64,000 nt of DNA from Calcarisporiella thermophila CBS 279.70 (taxonomy: Eukaryota > Calcarisporiellomycota): the NCBI RefSeq assembly GCF_041956535.1, contig NW_027192194.1, forward strand, positions 465,444 to 529,443, written 5' to 3'. Under the pieces are notes generated by a model. The model saw only the letters and a list, made by a program, of their open reading frames with translations. It ran no database searches and had not been told where the DNA came from. Positions 62,610-64,000 of this stretch are shown here, in pieces. The position numbers were made by a program, and so were the translations under genes. Position 1 is the first letter of the stretch, and each line of letters begins with the position of its first letter.

Positions 62610-63731
62610 CTATTCTTTTAGCACGTTGGCTTTGAGCAATAATGTTCGAAGTTCCTCTTTGCTATGTAGAGCTTGTAGCTCGTCACTTCCTCCTACTGAT
62701 TGCCCATTAATAAACACATTGGGGAAGGTGGAGCGCCCGGTGAGGGCGGTGAGGGCTTGCTTGATTTCATAAGTGTCATCTGTAATATAGTAAATACATG
62801 AGTCAATGCCGATATGCACAAACAATAGCAAGTCTACCTCTTTCATCAGCTTCAACTACATAGAAGGGCGTAGTGAGGGAATAGCCACGGAGAATTCCTT
62901 TGGCTCGGAGAGAGTACCTAATATCGAGAGGGAAGAAGGTGAGCCTAGCTAGAGCAAAGTTAAAGGAAGATTTAGGCATACTAACGGGCAATAGGTTTTC
63001 GAGAAGACGACCACGGGATGCGTACTAATAATCTCTTTAATTTCCTTCATCAAAGCATCTTCCTGCCCGTGATTCTGCATTTCCTCTTCGAGCTTCTCAG
63101 CTCCATCTTCGCCCAGATTGAGCAGATCTTCCTCAGACGGCTCCTCCAACATCCCTCCCAGAGGATCTTCCAGCAAATGCTCTCGCATATGCTCATCCGC
63201 ATGACTTTCCATATGCTCCTCAAGATTTTCACCCTCCTCCTCCACATGATCATCTTGTGAGCTCTCCTCATCTCCATTCTCCGCCATTCTATCCTCCAGT
63301 GCTGTCTCGTCGGTAGCATCCGACAATTCGTCATCATTTGTTTTCTCCTCCCTCGAGTGTCCTTCATTATCGTCCGTCTTCATCTCCTCCGGCAAGTCTG
63401 CTGATGACTCACCAGCATGCCAAATATAAACTTCCTCTTCCGCCTCCTCAGCAGCAATAGCAGCTGCTTGTTCACTTAGTTTTTCCGCCGCTTGGGGGCG
63501 TAGATGATGCTTTGGAAGAGAAAGGGAGTGTATACTGAAATTGATGGAATCACCAGGAGCCCCAAATTTGATCAGAATGACGAGAGTGAGAAAGAAAATG
63601 CATATTGAGAGAAAAAGTAAGCGGAAACGCCGGGTTCGAACAAGAGATTGCGGATTTAGAAGGGATTTACGGCGCGGTCTTTTCGGTAATTCATGGTATT
63701 GGGGAAGAAGGGGTGCTGATTTTATAGCCAT
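62610..63731 (-). CDS. Membrane-anchored dithiol glutaredoxin (Grx6/Grx7-like) with long acidic stem
   Basis: Predicted 331 residues. Exons: 63731-62986, 62917-62838, 62779-62610. A basic cytosolic N-terminus is followed by one TM segment (FRLLFLSICIFFLTLVILI), making a type II protein of the secretory pathway. Residues about 90-230 are a highly acidic, low-complexity stem (many E/D runs). The glutaredoxin fold follows, with active site C-P-Y-S (C248) after VVVFSKTY, a TFPNVFINGQSVGGSDEL glutathione-binding segment and a short C-terminal helix. Yeast Grx6/7 are monothiol or semi-dithiol enzymes in ER/Golgi; this one has CPYS. The codon for the active-site proline is split by an intron. The start is the first ATG giving the basic leader. 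Confidence 0.9.
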
Positions 63732-64000
63732 TAAATTAATGTATGAATGTAAGGTATCAACATAAAGAAATGGTAATGGAGGTAATCTGTAATCTTAGCT
63801 TAGGAAAGAAACGGGAGAATTTTATGGAATAAGTGGCTTGCGGGCGGACTGCGAAAGAGAATGAAATATTGTGTGACTGCTGCATAGCTTTGCGGCTAGA
63901 TCTCAGCATTATAATATAATTTTCGCGAGAATTTTTCTTTTCGCGTTTAACACCTACATCGGCATGCCCACCACTAGTACAAGACATTATTCATCAGCAA
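63732..64000. other. Window end, glutaredoxin promoter
   Basis: About 270 bp. A minus-strand ATG at 63987 opens a short frame with a donor-like site after ten codons, but nothing identifies it as a gene. Confidence 0.4.

Noticed and set aside
63757-63987. 76-codon minus-strand frame at the window end
   Set aside because: Beginning could be a first exon but nothing identifies it; most of the frame looks non-coding.

Overview
The window is nuclear DNA of a fungus. Almost every gene is broken by short spliceosomal introns (about 45-100 nt, GT...AG). The gene set is fungal: a 161-residue tropomyosin, a POB3-type FACT subunit with no HMG box, a PCL-type cyclin, a Ste13/Dap2-like vacuolar dipeptidyl aminopeptidase, a fatty-acid-hydroxylase-like P450 and a C2H2 regulator. 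Two MscL genes with zinc ribbons and a secreted LPMO-like protein suggest an early-diverging filamentous lineage (Mucoromycota/Zoopagomycota-like). That last step is inference from gene flavour; I see no species marker. No rRNA, tRNA, CRISPR array or intact transposon was recognised.

Layout. 1-10.8 kb, all minus strand: 3'-truncated cationic amino acid permease, F-box protein, two tandem MscL mechanosensitive channels, an orphan PP1-docking protein without its glycogen-binding domain, and a four-TM protein with a Met/Pro-rich tail. 11.5-15.0 kb: MAD2 and a two-finger zinc-finger regulator, both minus. 15.0-19.4 kb: a gene-free divergent promoter island. 19.4-21.4 kb: a P450 (+). 21.7-28.0 kb: GNL1-type permuted GTPase and cytosolic alanyl-tRNA synthetase (minus). 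28.0-36.4 kb is sparse, holding only a PCL-like cyclin (+) and an LPMO-like secreted protein (minus). 36.4-64 kb is gene-dense: DUF1308 protein (+), dipeptidyl aminopeptidase (+), an 18-exon ARM/SPRY protein (minus), tropomyosin (+), RPT3 (minus), ARPC3 (+), GGA adaptor (+), CLC exchanger (+), DnaJ protein (minus), POB3 (+) and a membrane-anchored glutaredoxin (minus).

How the genes fit together. Most are housekeeping genes without operon logic. Several act along the endomembrane system: GGA (trans-Golgi sorting), CLC exchanger (acidic compartments), dipeptidyl aminopeptidase (vacuole/late Golgi), glutaredoxin (secretory pathway) and LPMO (secreted). Tropomyosin and ARPC3 are both actin regulators and lie only 2 kb apart. 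RPT3/ARPC3 and DnaJ/POB3 are divergent pairs with compact shared promoters, and both promoters carry the same near-identical ~20-bp element.

Exon models were built by hand from splice signals, reading-frame continuity and family motifs. Every complete multi-exon model closes in frame. The positions given are spans, with exon boundaries in the evidence text.
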